NCBI RefSeq assembly: GCF_001424875.1
Contig: NZ_LMCT01000011.1
Coordinates: 6,069 to 70,068, forward strand
Length of the DNA: 64,000 bases
Source of the DNA: Kitasatospora sp. Root107
GTDB lineage: Bacteria; Actinomycetota; Actinomycetes; Streptomycetales; Streptomycetaceae
Reading direction: 5' to 3'
Below are positions 48,151-57,900 of the stretch, piece by piece. Every line of letters begins with the position of its first letter. Position 1 is the stretch's first letter. A program made the translations under genes and the position numbers. Below the pieces are notes generated by a model, which saw only the letters and a list, made by a program, of their open reading frames with translations, had not been told where the DNA came from and ran no database searches.

Positions 48151-51100
48151 GTGAACTCTTCGCAGCCAGCGCACTCCTCGAACAATCCGACCGTCCCGCC
48201 TCACGACAGTGCCGTCAGACCGAGCGAACGCGAGCTGGACCGCCGGCTCGCCCGCGACCCGATCGCCATCGTCGGCCTCTCCGCCCTCTACCCCAAGTCC
48301 CGTGACCTGCGGGAGTTCTGGGGCAACGTGGTGGAGGCGGCGGACTGCATCGAGGACGTGCCGTCGACCCACTGGGACCTCGACGAGCACTACGACCCGG
48401 ACCCGACCGCACCGGACAAGACCTACTCCCGGCACGGCGGGTTCATCCCCACCGTGGACTTCAACCCGATGGAGTTCGGCCTGCCGCCGACCACCCTGGA
48501 GGTCACCGACGTCCTCCAGCTGCTCAGCCTGGTGGTCGCCCGCGACCTGCTCAAGCACGCCGGGGCCGAACAGCCCTGGTACGACGCCTCGCGCACCGGA
48601 GTGGTGCTCGGCATCACCGGCGCCAACCAGCTCACCCAGCCGCTCTCGGCCCGGCTGCAGACCCCGGTGCTCAAGGAGGTGGCCCGCAGCGTCGGCCTCT
48701 CCGAGCGGGACGCCGAGGAGATCGCCGAGAAGTTCAAGCTGGCCTTCGCGCCGTGGGAGGAGAACTCCTTCCCCGGCATGCTGGGCAACGTGGTGGCCGG
48801 GCGGATCGCCAACCGGCTCGACCTCGGTGGCACCAACATGACCATCGACGCCGCCTGCGCCAGCTCACTGGCCGCCGTGAAGACCGCCGTCAGCGAACTG
48901 CTGGAGGGTCGCGCCGACACCATGCTGGCGGGCGGTTGCGACGCCGAGAACACCATCTTCATGTACCTGTGCTTCGCCAAGACGCCGGCGTTCTCCAAGG
49001 CCGGCCGGATCCGTCCGTTCGACAAGGAGGCCGACGGCACGCTGATCGGCGAGGGCATCGGCATGCTGGCGCTGCGCCGGCTGGCCGACGCCGAGCGGGA
49101 CGGCAATGAGATCTACGCCGTGATCCGGGGCATCGGCTCGTCCAGCGACGGCCGGTTCAAGTCGATCTACGCCCCCCGCAAGGAGGGCCAGATCGTCGCC
49201 CTGGAGCGGGCCTACGAGGACGCCGACTGCTCACCGGAGAGCGTCGAGCTGTTCGAGGCGCACGGCACCGGCACGGCGGTCGGTGACGCGACCGAACTGT
49301 CCGCGCTGGCCGCGGTGGTGTCGGGGGCGACCGAGGCGAAGCAGTACGCGGCGGTCGGCAGCGTGAAGTCGCAGATCGGGCACACCAAGGCGGCGGCCGG
49401 CGCGGCCGGGCTGATCAAGCTCTCGATGGCGCTGCACCACAAGCTGCTGCCGCCGACCATCAACGTGGACGAGCCGAACCCGGCGATCGACTTCGCCAAC
49501 AGCCCGTTCTACGTCAACACCGAGAGCCGCCCGTGGATCCGCGACCCGGAGCGGGCGCACCGCCGGGCCGCCATCTCCTCGTTCGGCTTCGGCGGCACCA
49601 ACTTCCACTTCGTGCTGGAGGAGTACGGCGACGGCGACGACCTCAAGGTGGTCTTCCCGGTCGTCCGGGTGCACCAGTGGCACGCGCCGACCGTCCAGGC
49701 GCTGGCCGGTGCACTCGCCGGTCCCGCGCTGACGGAGCCGGCCCCGGCCGGCCACCCCCGGGTGGCGCTGGTGGCCAGGACCGACGCGGAGCTGGCCGAA
49801 CTCACCGCGCTGGCGGCCGCCGAGCTGGCGGCCAAGCCGGACGCCTCGGACTGGGCCCACCCCAAGGGCGTGTACTTCCGGGCCCGTGCGGGCGAGAGCG
49901 GCAAGGTCGGCGCGCTGTTCGCCGGTCAGGGCAGCCAGTACGTGAACCCGGGGCACCGGGCCGTGCTCGCCGTGCCGCCGCTGCGGGCCGCCTTCGACGC
50001 CGCCAACCGGCGCTTCGCGGGCACCGAGCCGCTGTCCAGGGTGGCCTTCCCGGCGCCCGCCTTCAACCCGGCGGCCAAGGCCGGGCAGGAGGACGCGCTG
50101 CGCCGTACCGAGTACGCGCAGCCCGCGATCGGCGCGCTGGCGGCCGGTCAGTTCCGCTACCTGAGCGAGCTGGGCTTCGCGGCCGACGGCCATCTCGGGC
50201 ACAGCTTCGGCGAGTTGACCGCGCTCTGGGCCTCTGGCGCGCTGGACGACGACGCCTTCTTCGAGCTGGCCAGGGCCCGGGGCGCGGCCATGGCGCCGCC
50301 CGCCGAGGCCGGGTTCGACCCGGGCGCGATGGCCGCGCTGAGTGCCACCGATCAGCAGGTGGCCGAACTGCTGGCCCGGTTCGCCGGGTTGACGGTCTGC
50401 AACCGGAACGCGGCCGACCAGATCGTGGTCGGCGGCGGCACCGAGGAGGTCGAACGGCTGGTCGCGGCCGCGAAGGAGGCCGGGATACGAGCCAGTCGGC
50501 TGCCGGTCTCGGCCGCCTTCCACACGCCGTACGTGGCGCACGCGGTCGAGGCGTTCCGGGCGAGCGTCGAGCAGGTCGAGATCCGCGAGCCGCACGGACC
50601 GGTGTACGCCAACACGCCGGGCGCGGTGTACGGCGCCGACCAGGCTGCCAACCGGCGGGTGCTGGCCGAGCAGTTGGTGAACCCGGTGCACTTCGCCGAC
50701 CGGGTGGAGGAGATGTACGCGGGCGGGTTCCGGACCTTCGTGGAGTTCGGGCCCAAGGGCGTACTGACCCAGCTGGTCCGCCGGATCCTGGGTGACCGGC
50801 CGCACGTCGTCGTCCAGCTCGACCCCGGCCCCGGGGTCGACGCCGACATCGCCCTGAAGCGCGCGGTCGCCCAACTCGTCGTGCTGGGGCTGCCGTTGTC
50901 GGTGGCCGACCCGTACGTCCTGGTGCCGGAGCCGGTCGCGCCGGTGAAGGGAATGACCGTCCCGCTGAACGGCATCAACTACGTCCCCGAGCACCGCAGG
51001 GCCGCCTACCGGGAGGCGATCGACAACGGCTACCGGGTCACGCTGCCGACCGTCGAGGTCCACGTGCCGGTGCCCGTACCGGTCGAGGTGCCGGTCGAAG

Positions 51101-54100
51101 TACCCGCTTCCGTTCCCGTACCGGCCCCCGTGGCCGCCGTCGTCCAGGAGACCGAACCCGTGGACCACGATCGTCAGCCCGACCGGCTGTCCGAGCTGAT
51201 CACCGATCACCTCGCCCTGCACGACGACTACCTGAACGGGCAGCTGCAGAGCGCCGAGCGGCTGGCCGGACTGCTGGAGAACGCCGCCGACCAGGGCCGC
51301 CTGCCCGAGATCCTGGGCGGGGTGACCGCGGTCAAGGAGCACGGCCTCGCGATCGGCCGGACGCACCTGCGGGCCAACGAGATCCTTCGCGACCTGGCCG
51401 CGCTGGAGCTGGGCGGGGCTCCCGCTGCTGCTCCCGCCCCAGTCTCGGCTCCGGTGCCGGCTCCGGTCGCAGTCGCAGCCGTGGCGCCTGCTCCGGTCGC
51501 GCTGGCTCCCGCGCCGGTGGCGGTTGCTCCGCTGCCCGTGGCTGCCGCGCCGGCCCCGGTGGTTGCCGCGCTGCCGCCGGTGCCGGTGGTGGCTCCGGTG
51601 CCGGTGGTTGCTGCGGGTCCGTCGGCGGATGAGGTGGCTGCCGCGCTGTTGGCGGTGGTGTCGGCGAAGACGGGTTATCCGGCGGAGATGCTGGAGCTGG
51701 GTATGGATGTCGAGGCGGATCTGGGGATCGACTCGATCAAGCGGGTCGAGATTCTGGGTGTGCTGTCGGAGCAGTTCCCGAGTGAGGTGCATGTCGGTCC
51801 GGAGCAGCTCGGTGAGCTGCGGACGCTGGGTCAGATCGTGGACTTCATGTCGGCGAGTGCAGTGCCGGTGCCGGTGGTTGCTGCGGGTCCGTCGTCGGCC
51901 GATGTGGCAGCGGCGTTGCTGGCGGTGGTGTCGGCGAAGACCGGCTATCCGGCGGAGATGCTCGAACTGGGTATGGATGTCGAGGCGGATCTGGGGATCG
52001 ACTCGATCAAGCGGGTCGAGATTCTGGGTGTGCTGTCGGAGCAGTTCCCGAGTGACGTGCACGTGGGCCCGGAGCAGCTGGGTGAGCTGCGGACGCTGGG
52101 TCAGATAGTCGAGTTCATGTCCGGCGCCACGGCTCCGACTGCTGCGGCTCCGGCGCAGGCCGGCCCCTCGGCGGGTGACGTCGCGGCGGCCCTGCTCGCC
52201 GTGGTCGCCGCCAAGACCGGCTACCCGGCGGAGATGCTGGACCTCGACATGGATGTGGAGGCGGATCTGGGGATCGACTCGATCAAGCGGGTCGAGATTC
52301 TGGGTGTGCTGTCGGAGCAGTTCCCGAGTGAGGTGCACGTTGGTCCGGAGCAGCTCGGTGAGCTGCGGACGCTGGGTCAGATCGTGGACTTCATGTCCGG
52401 GACCACGGCTCCGGCCGCCCCCGCGCCGGAGCCGGTGGTGGCCCCCGCCCCCGCCCCCGCTCCGGTGGTCCCCGGCCGACTCGGCCGGGCCCAGGCGACG
52501 CTGGTCGAACTCCCGCTGCCGGACCGGCTGGTGGGGGCGTACCCGGCGGGTTCCGCCGCCCTGCTGGTGGACGACGGCGGTGAGCTCACCCCCGAGCTGG
52601 CCGAGCGCCTGACCGCCACCGGCTGGCAGGTCCAGCTGCTCCGCCTGCCCGGGGTGACCCGGCAGCTGCCGGGGGTCCGCGACTTCGCGCTCTCCGGCTG
52701 GGGTGTCACCGAACTGGCCGAGAGGATCGAGCAGTTGACCCCGGTCAGCCTGGCGGTCACCTTCTCCACCCGGCCGGACAGCGACTGGGCGGACGGCGTC
52801 CGCCGACTGTCGCACGCGCTGCTCACCGCCAAGCACCTGGTCGAGCCGCTGACCCGGGCCGCAGGTACCGGCCGGGCCGGCTTCGTGACCGTGACCCGAC
52901 TGGACGGCGGCTTCGGCCTGCACGGTGTCGAGGAGGCGCTCGCGCCCTCCGGCGGCTTCGGCGGTCTGGTGAAGACCCTCGCGGTCGAGGCACCCGAACT
53001 GTTCTGCCGCGCCGTCGACCTGGCGCCGGGCCTGCCCGCTGCCACTGCTGTCGGGCTGGTCCTGGACGAGCTCTGGGACGCCGCCACCGAACCGGTCCAG
53101 GTCGGCCACGACGGCACCCGCCGGGTCGCGCTCGGCCTGACCGAGCAGAGCCCCGCCACGGTCTCCGGTGAGGTCGCCCCGCTGACCGCCGAGGACCTGA
53201 TCGTGGTCACCGGCGGAGCCCGGGGCATCACCGCCCGCTGCGTGGTCGAGCTGGCCACCGCCCACCGTCCCGGCTTCCTGCTGCTGGGCCGCACCGCGCT
53301 CGGCGACGAGCCCGCCTGGGCTCATGGGGTCACCGGTTCGGCCGAGTTGAAGGCCGCCGCAGTCGCGCAGCTGAAGGCGGCGGGGGAGAAGCCGACCCCG
53401 AAGCGGGTCGAGCAGCTCTTCCAGTCCGTGGTCGGCGAGCGGGAGATCCGTCGCACGCTGGCCGAGGTCGCGGCGGCGGGCAGCCGGGTCGAGTACCTGG
53501 CGGTGGACATCACCGACGCCGCCGCGACGGCCGCGGTGCTCGCCCCGTACGCGGGACAGGTGACCGGTGTGGTGCACGGCGCCGGGGTGCTGGCCGACCA
53601 GCTGATCAGCGCCAAGAAGGCATCCGAGATCGAGCGGGTCTTCGCGCCGAAGCTGACCGGGCTGCGCTCGGTGCTGGACGCGCTGCCCGCCGACGTGCTG
53701 CGGCACGTGCTGCTCTTCACCTCGGTGGCCGGGTTCTTCGGCAACCGGGGCCAGTCCGACTACGCGATGGCCAACGAGGTGCTGAACGCCTGGGCGGCCG
53801 GCTGGAAGCGCAAGCACCCGCAGACCCGGGTGACCGCCCTGAACTGGGGTGCCTGGGACAGCGGGATGGTCTCGCCGCAGATCAAGGCCGTGTTCCAGGA
53901 GCGTGGCATCACGCTGATCCCGGAGTCCGTCGGAACCGCCCTGTTCACCGGGCAGTTCGCGCCGGAGCACGGCAACGACGTGGTGACGGTGCTCGGCCCG
54001 ACCACTCCGCTCTCGGTGCGGGAGAGCGTGGCTCCGGCCGCGACCGTGCTGGAGCGCAGGCTGGACGTGCTGGCCGCCGAGCCGATCGTCGCCGACCACG

Positions 54101-54867
54101 TGATCGGCGGGGTGTCGGTGCTCCCCGCCGCGCTCGCGCTGGGCTGGGCGATCGGTGCGGTCGAGCGACTCAGCGGAGGGACGGTCCGTCAGGTCCGCGA
54201 CTTCGCGGTGCACAAGGGCGTGCTGTTCGACGGCAGTGAGCAGGGCAGCTTCCAGCTCACCACCGCCCCGGCCGGGGACGGTGCCACCACCGAGGTGACG
54301 ATCCGTTCGGTCGCCGCCGACGGCACCGTCCGCCCGCACTACGCGGCCGGGGTGGTGCTCGGCGCCGACCCGGCGACCGAGACCAGCCGCCCGAGCGTGG
54401 CCGGACTCCCGGCGCTCGGCCAGGGCCGGGACGCGAGCGGGTACTACACCGACGGGACGCTGTTCCACGGCGACTCGCTGCGCGGTCTGCGGCGGGTGCT
54501 CGCGGAGCAGGAGTCGCGGCTGGTGCTCGAGGCCGCACTGCCCGAACACCGGCCCGGCAACGGGGCGTTCGGCGGGCAGCTGTACGGCCCCGGCACGGCG
54601 GACCTGCTGCTCCAGGCCGGTCTGGTCTGGATGAAGCTGTACCGCGCCACGGCGAGCCTGCCGCTCTCGGTGGCCCGCGCCGAGTTCCACCAGGCGCTGC
54701 CCGACGGCGAGCCCTTCCTGATCGTGGTCGAGCCGGTCTCCAGCAACGGCAGCACGGCGAGCCTGACCGTCACCGCCTGCGCCCCCGGCGGCCGGGTGCT
54801 GGCCCGTCTCGGCGGGGTGAGCCTGGTCTCCACGCCGCAGCTGGCCGCCAAGTTCGTCACCAACTAG
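48151..54867 (+). CDS. PfaA-like iterative polyketide/PUFA synthase (KS-AT-3xACP-KR-DH)
   Basis: 2238 residues. The ketosynthase (about 36-490) has Cys236 in DAACASSL, His371 in EAHGTGT and His411 in IGHTKAAAG. The acyltransferase (about 587-890) has Ser685 in GHSFGE. An Ala/Pro-rich linker leads to three ACPs with Ser1195, Ser1285 and Ser1377 in GIDSIKR. The ketoreductase (about 1430-1950) has VVTGGARGIT, Ser1858 and Tyr1871. A C-terminal dehydratase-like domain (1970-2230) has His1983 in HVIGGVSVLP. This is the domain order of PfaA. It should build chains on the tandem ACPs with the PfaC- and PfaD-like partners. The GTG is at 48151. Confidence 0.9.
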   Translation: MNSSQPAHSSNNPTVPPHDSAVRPSERELDRRLARDPIAIVGLSALYPKSRDLREFWGNVVEAADCIEDVPSTHWDLDEHYDPDPTAPDKTYSRHGGFIPTVDFNPMEFGLPPTTLEVTDVLQLLSLVVARDLLKHAGAEQPWYDASRTGVVLGITGANQLTQPLSARLQTPVLKEVARSVGLSERDAEEIAEKFKLAFAPWEENSFPGMLGNVVAGRIANRLDLGGTNMTIDAACASSLAAVKTAVSELLEGRADTMLAGGCDAENTIFMYLCFAKTPAFSKAGRIRPFDKEADGTLIGEGIGMLALRRLADAERDGNEIYAVIRGIGSSSDGRFKSIYAPRKEGQIVALERAYEDADCSPESVELFEAHGTGTAVGDATELSALAAVVSGATEAKQYAAVGSVKSQIGHTKAAAGAAGLIKLSMALHHKLLPPTINVDEPNPAIDFANSPFYVNTESRPWIRDPERAHRRAAISSFGFGGTNFHFVLEEYGDGDDLKVVFPVVRVHQWHAPTVQALAGALAGPALTEPAPAGHPRVALVARTDAELAELTALAAAELAAKPDASDWAHPKGVYFRARAGESGKVGALFAGQGSQYVNPGHRAVLAVPPLRAAFDAANRRFAGTEPLSRVAFPAPAFNPAAKAGQEDALRRTEYAQPAIGALAAGQFRYLSELGFAADGHLGHSFGELTALWASGALDDDAFFELARARGAAMAPPAEAGFDPGAMAALSATDQQVAELLARFAGLTVCNRNAADQIVVGGGTEEVERLVAAAKEAGIRASRLPVSAAFHTPYVAHAVEAFRASVEQVEIREPHGPVYANTPGAVYGADQAANRRVLAEQLVNPVHFADRVEEMYAGGFRTFVEFGPKGVLTQLVRRILGDRPHVVVQLDPGPGVDADIALKRAVAQLVVLGLPLSVADPYVLVPEPVAPVKGMTVPLNGINYVPEHRRAAYREAIDNGYRVTLPTVEVHVPVPVPVEVPVEVPASVPVPAPVAAVVQETEPVDHDRQPDRLSELITDHLALHDDYLNGQLQSAERLAGLLENAADQGRLPEILGGVTAVKEHGLAIGRTHLRANEILRDLAALELGGAPAAAPAPVSAPVPAPVAVAAVAPAPVALAPAPVAVAPLPVAAAPAPVVAALPPVPVVAPVPVVAAGPSADEVAAALLAVVSAKTGYPAEMLELGMDVEADLGIDSIKRVEILGVLSEQFPSEVHVGPEQLGELRTLGQIVDFMSASAVPVPVVAAGPSSADVAAALLAVVSAKTGYPAEMLELGMDVEADLGIDSIKRVEILGVLSEQFPSDVHVGPEQLGELRTLGQIVEFMSGATAPTAAAPAQAGPSAGDVAAALLAVVAAKTGYPAEMLDLDMDVEADLGIDSIKRVEILGVLSEQFPSEVHVGPEQLGELRTLGQIVDFMSGTTAPAAPAPEPVVAPAPAPAPVVPGRLGRAQATLVELPLPDRLVGAYPAGSAALLVDDGGELTPELAERLTATGWQVQLLRLPGVTRQLPGVRDFALSGWGVTELAERIEQLTPVSLAVTFSTRPDSDWADGVRRLSHALLTAKHLVEPLTRAAGTGRAGFVTVTRLDGGFGLHGVEEALAPSGGFGGLVKTLAVEAPELFCRAVDLAPGLPAATAVGLVLDELWDAATEPVQVGHDGTRRVALGLTEQSPATVSGEVAPLTAEDLIVVTGGARGITARCVVELATAHRPGFLLLGRTALGDEPAWAHGVTGSAELKAAAVAQLKAAGEKPTPKRVEQLFQSVVGEREIRRTLAEVAAAGSRVEYLAVDITDAAATAAVLAPYAGQVTGVVHGAGVLADQLISAKKASEIERVFAPKLTGLRSVLDALPADVLRHVLLFTSVAGFFGNRGQSDYAMANEVLNAWAAGWKRKHPQTRVTALNWGAWDSGMVSPQIKAVFQERGITLIPESVGTALFTGQFAPEHGNDVVTVLGPTTPLSVRESVAPAATVLERRLDVLAAEPIVADHVIGGVSVLPAALALGWAIGAVERLSGGTVRQVRDFAVHKGVLFDGSEQGSFQLTTAPAGDGATTEVTIRSVAADGTVRPHYAAGVVLGADPATETSRPSVAGLPALGQGRDASGYYTDGTLFHGDSLRGLRRVLAEQESRLVLEAALPEHRPGNGAFGGQLYGPGTADLLLQAGLVWMKLYRATASLPLSVARAEFHQALPDGEPFLIVVEPVSSNGSTASLTVTACAPGGRVLARLGGVSLVSTPQLAAKFVTN
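51595..52403 (+). repeat. Three tandem ACP-coding repeats
   Basis: Units spaced 270 and 276 bp apart (serine codons at 51733, 52003 and 52279). They are nearly identical at DNA level over long stretches, including third positions. Units 1 and 2 use many GGT, GAT and TAT codons, unlike the rest of the gene, which points to recent duplication or gene conversion. The period encodes 90-92 residues. Confidence 0.9.
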
Positions 54868-54955
54868 GCGTACTCGCCCCTCGGCCCGGTCCCCGGTCGG
54901 TCACCCCTGTGGTGGCCGGCCGGGCCCGGCCGACAAGCTCCGGAAGGACCACAAC

Positions 54956-57900
54956 GTGAGCAAGTACGCCATCGTCGGCCTGTCCTGCCTCTTCCCCGGG
55001 GCCGGGACGCCCGAGGAGTTCTGGCAGAACCTGAGCGGCGGCGTCGACAGCCGCCGGGAGGGCGGGACCGAGGTCTTCGGCCCGGCCGCCGACCCGCGCG
55101 ACGAGGACCCGGCACACCGGATCTACTGCAGCAAGGGCGGTTTCGTCACCGGCTTCGAGTTCGACCCCAGCGGTTACCTGCTGGACGCCGACCGGCTGGC
55201 CCGGCTGGACCGGGTCTTCCACTGGTCCCTGCACGTGGCCCGGGAGGCGCTGCGCGACAGCGGCTACGCCGACCGCACCGAGGTGCTGGCCAGGACCGGC
55301 CTGATCCTCGGCAACTACTCCTTCCCGACCCCGAGTTCGGCAGAGATCAGCCTGCCGCTGGTGGACCAGGCCGTGCTGGAGGGCCTGCGCCTCGCGGGCC
55401 TGGACGGCCTGGCGGCCCCCGCCGCCCCGGCCGCCGAACCGGCGGACGCCCGGGTCAGCGGCGCCCCGGCCCGGGTGGCGGGCGCCGCGCTCGGCCTCGG
55501 CGGTCCGCGCTTCGCACTGGACGCCGCCTGCTCCTCCGCGCTCTACGCCCTCAAGCTGGCCTGCGACCAACTCGCCGCCGGCCAGGCCGACCTGGTGCTG
55601 GCGGGCGGGGTCTGCGCACCGGACCCGACCCTGATCCACCTCTCCTTCTCCGACCTGCACGCCTACCCCGAGAACGGTTTCAGTCAGCCCTTCGACGCCG
55701 CCTCGGCGGGCATCCTGACCGGCCAGGGGGCCGGCATGGTGGCGGTCAAGCGGCTCGCCGACGCCCAGCGCGACGGTGACCGGATCCACGCCGTGATCGA
55801 CGGCATCGGGCTCTCCAACGACGGTGCGGGCCGCCATCTGCTGGTCCCCAACGCGGCCGGGCAGCACCGCAGTTACCAGCTCGCCTACGCCGAGGCCGGA
55901 GTCGCCCCGGGCGAGATCGACTACCTGGAGTGCCACGCCACCGGCACCCCGATCGGCGACACCACCGAGGCCGACTCGGTGGCCCGCTGGTTCGGTGAGC
56001 ACGGCAAGGTGCCGCTGCTCGGCTCGGTCAAGGGCAACATCGGCCACCTGCTGACGGTGGCCGGGCTGAGCAGCCTGCTGAAGGTCGTGCTGGCCATGCA
56101 GCGCGGCGAACTCCCGCCCACCATCGGCGTGTCCGAGCCGGTCAACGACGCGGTCGGCGGTTCGCTGGTCCGCGAGCGGACCGCCTGGCCCGCGCACCAG
56201 GGGCCGCGCCGCGCGGCGGTCTCCGCCTTCGGCTTCGGCGGTACCAACGCGCACGTGGTGCTGTCCGCCACAGCCGACCGGGCCGAGGCCGAACTCCCGG
56301 TGGCCGCCCCGGCGCTGGACATCGTCGGGCTGGGCGCGCACTTCGGCTCGCTGGAGTCGGTGGACGCGTTCGAGCAGGCCCTGCACAACGGCGGCGACGC
56401 CTTCCGTCCGCTGCCCGAACTCCGCTGGCGCGGACTGGAGTCCACCACCGGCGGCGCACTCGAGCAGGCCGGCCTGGGGGCCGCGACGCTGCCCGAGGGC
56501 GGCTTCGTCGACCAGGTCACGATCGACCCGGCCGACTACCGCATCCCGCCCGCTGACCTGCGCAACTACAACCTCCAGCACGCGCTGATGGCCAAGGTCG
56601 CCGACGAGGCGCTGACCGACGCCGGCTTCGACCGCACCGCCCCGGCCGGGCAGTCCGGCCCCGACCCCCGGCGGGTCGCGGTGCTGGTCGCGATGGAGAT
56701 CGAGCCCAGCGCCCACCTGCACCTGGCCAGGTACGGCCTGGCCGGCCGGCTGCGCGAGGCGTACCGGGCGGCGGGGCTGGACCTGACGGACACCCAGGTC
56801 GAGGAGCTGGCCGCGGCCGCCCGGGACGGCGTGCACCAGCCGATCGTGGCCAACGAGGTGCTGAGCTACATCGGCAACATCATGGCCAGCCGGATCTCCT
56901 CGCTGTGGAATCTGACCGGCCCGTCCTTCACCATCTCCTCCGACGGCGCGGGCACCGCCGAGGCACTCGACATCGCCCGCCTGCTGCTGCTCGACCCGGA
57001 GATCGAGGCCGTGCTGGTCGGCGCGGTGGACCTGGCCGGTTCGCCGGACGGGCTGCTGCTGCGCACCGGTACGCCGGTGGCGGGCGCCGGGCTCAGCTTC
57101 GGCGCGGGCAGCCAGGGCTGGCGGATCGGCGAGGGCGCCGGCGCGGTGGTGGTCACCCGTCCGGGCGGCGAACGGCCGGTCTACGCCCGGCTGGACGCCT
57201 TGGTGGTCCGGCACGCCGTGCCGGTCGACGGCGTACTGCCGGAGGCGGACGCGGAGCTGCTCGCGGACGTCGCCAGGCAGGCGCTGGAACTGGCCGGGAT
57301 CGGCGCCGACCAGGTCGGCTACCTGGAGGCGCACGCGGGCGGTACGCCCGTCCTGGACGCGGCCGAACTGACGGCGCTGGCCGCCGTCTACCCGGCCGGG
57401 CGGACCGAGCTCGCGCTCGGCAGCGCCAAGGCCCAGCTCGGCGACACCCAGGGCGCCGCCACCATGGCGGGCCTGCTGCGCGCGGTGCTCGCCCTGCACC
57501 ACGGCTACCTGCCCGGCGTCCCTGGCTGGCAGCGCCCGGCCGAGGAGCATGCCGAACGCTTCGCGGCGGGCGGCTTCTACCTGCCGGAGACCTCCCGCCC
57601 CTGGCTGCGGACCGAGCGCTCGGCCCGGCGGTACGCCGCGGTCAGCTTCCTCGGTACCGGGGGCGCGCACGGTCACCTGGTGCTCTCCGCCGGGCAGACC
57701 CGGGGCGCGGTCGTCGAGCGGGACTGGCGGCGGGCCGACGGACCGGTGCTGCTCGCGCTCGGCGCCGAGGACCACGCGGGCCTGACCGCCGAGATCGACC
57801 GGCAGCTGGGGCTGCTGGCGGACGGGGCCGACCCGTACGCGCTCGCGGTGGACGCCGCCGGGCGGCTGACGGAGCGGCAGACCGCCCGGGTGGTCCTGGT

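Noticed and set aside
51595..52403. CRISPR-like or satellite repeat
   Set aside because: The repeats are in frame and encode three ACP domains with intact phosphopantetheine serines.
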